Positions 40,747-41,414 of a stretch of DNA of 41,414 bases are shown here, in pieces. Made by a program: the position numbers and the translations under genes. The stretch comes from Nymphaea colorata (taxonomy: Eukaryota > Streptophyta > Magnoliopsida > Nymphaeales > Nymphaeaceae): assembly GCF_008831285.2 (NCBI RefSeq), contig NW_022205237.1, positions 1 to 41,414 of the forward strand, given 5' to 3'. Numbering within the stretch: position 1 is the stretch's first letter; the number at the start of each line of letters is the position of its first letter. The notes beneath the pieces were generated by a model. The model had not been told where the DNA came from, did no database searches, and saw only the letters and a list, made by a program, of their open reading frames with translations.

Positions 40747-41130
40747 ATGGGAAGCACACTCACCCTCCTCAACCAATGCCCCAGAAAGATCCGGGTTGAA
40801 TGGCAGCTCGTCACTTTTAATACGATAGTTGCAAATTACGAAGTCGCCCCCAACACAACTTCATGGAATGCCGAGGAGGCTCTCTGGTATGATGTTACCA
40901 TTTTCGATGGTAATCATAGGGTGACTGGTCTCTATTACGGCGGAGTCAATGCCACCTGGGCATATGATGGGCAAAAGATTCATTACCTTGCCTCTAGGGC
41001 TGAAACCGAAGCCAGGCCCTCTACAGTGGAGAATGGAATTCTCACACTTCCACTTGGTAACCCAGATGTCAAGAGTGTCATCAAATTCGTAAGGTTCTTG
41101 GATAATAGGCCAGTGAAGTCATAAGAATGA
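40747..41130 (+). CDS. VEW/YGG family protein, right arm 2
   Basis: MGSTLTLLNQCPRKIRVEWQ, TTSWNAEEALWYDVTIFDG, YYGGVNATWAYDGQKIH, TLPLGNPDVKSVIKFVRFLD, ending KS-TAA-E-TGA. 127 residues to the TGA at 41128-41130; with TAA as a stop it would be 125 aa. It is the last gene, under 200 bp from the telomere. The 3' flank has ATCTCAACATCCATCATCAT, like the left-array 3' block. Confidence 0.87.
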
Positions 41131-41319
41131 CGCCAAGAATGATCTCAACATCCATCATCATTTAAAATTGTTTTTTATTCTGGTTTATTTTGATTTTTAG
41201 TTTTGGAAGATTGAATAAATGAGATAAATTTATGAAGAATGAATGATGAAACTGCTTGGCAGATCAATAAAAGATAATAAATACAGATTTATTGATATTG
41301 TGTATTTGGCAATAAAATT
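41131..41319. other. Right subtelomeric 3' flank
   Basis: AT-rich, no gene. Carries the family 3' motif at its start (41150-41165), then low-complexity AT sequence up to the telomere. Confidence 0.6.
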
Positions 41320-41414
41320 AGGGGGTTGGGGTTGGGGTTGGGGTTGGGGTTGGGGTTGGGGTTGGGGTTGGGGTTGGGGTTGGGGTTGGGGTTGGGGTTG
41401 GGGGTTGGGGTTGG
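41320..41414. repeat. Right telomere, (GGGGTT)n
   Basis: GGGGTT repeats run to the last base, giving the mirror image of the left end, so the molecule is complete. There is a five-G unit at the junction with unique sequence and another near 41400. Confidence 0.98.

Noticed and set aside
1-41414. CRISPR array, tRNA or rRNA genes
   Set aside because: The repeats are gene-sized units or telomere hexamers, not short repeats with spacers, and I saw no cloverleaf with a convincing anticodon arm or rRNA signature.

Overview
The window is a complete linear chromosome. It starts with CCCCAA repeats (1-91) and ends with GGGGTT repeats (about 41320-41414), so both telomeres are present. G4T2 telomeres on a 41 kb molecule with very short gaps between single-copy genes point to the somatic macronucleus of an oligohymenophorean ciliate. 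Reading frames are full of TAA and TAG, and TGA is the stop. In motifs that can be aligned from knowledge of the families, TAA/TAG fall on glutamate: the APE motif of a protein kinase, the E-R-R of a SWIRM domain, the V-E-W signature of the local gene family. That matches the peritrich nuclear code (UAR = Glu, UGA = stop) rather than the Tetrahymena/Paramecium code (UAR = Gln), so a peritrich (Vorticella/Carchesium-like) is the best guess.

Left arm (1-31.7 kb): an array of 25 gene copies, all on the minus strand and so read toward the left telomere. They encode a small protein of about 125-137 aa that I do not recognise, called here the VEW/YGG family. Its landmarks are an opening LTIxNxT and IWVEW, then GHxEEAVWYD, YYGGANATWIWDG, and a closing LPLNNPTVKxVLxFxRALD. 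A divergent subtype B has FYGGNDPVWLFDGK and FAKALEYRP. Between intact copies lie truncated subtype-B relics and spacer repeats. Nearly every copy is preceded by the same promoter-like block: a palindrome-like TCAACAGTTGA, then AAAAACGGTATCTTTGAAAGATGC, 30-40 bp before the ATG. (That string is given in two overlapping pieces in the entries.) A conserved 3' block follows the stop codon. The first 9 kb has a roughly 1.7 kb period and a higher-order 5.1 kb duplication.

Single-copy core (32.0-39.7 kb): five tightly packed genes. They are an SNAPC3/SNAP50 homologue (snRNA gene transcription), a NEK-like protein kinase with a long basic tail, a coiled-coil protein, a SWI3/RSC8/SMARCC chromatin-remodelling subunit (SWIRM, ZZ-like zinc finger, SANT), and an unrecognised protein. 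Only this core looks like housekeeping.

Right arm (40.0-41.1 kb): two more VEW/YGG genes, now on the plus strand and read toward the right telomere, with the same promoter block. The family therefore flanks the core on both sides and always points outward.

Many copies, and also the housekeeping genes, carry apparent frame breaks. Almost all look like one missing base, often in a homopolymer run. Ten VEW/YGG copies are fully open under UAR = Glu. I report the breaks as seen; sequence error is the simplest cause for the core genes, while some array copies may be true pseudogenes.
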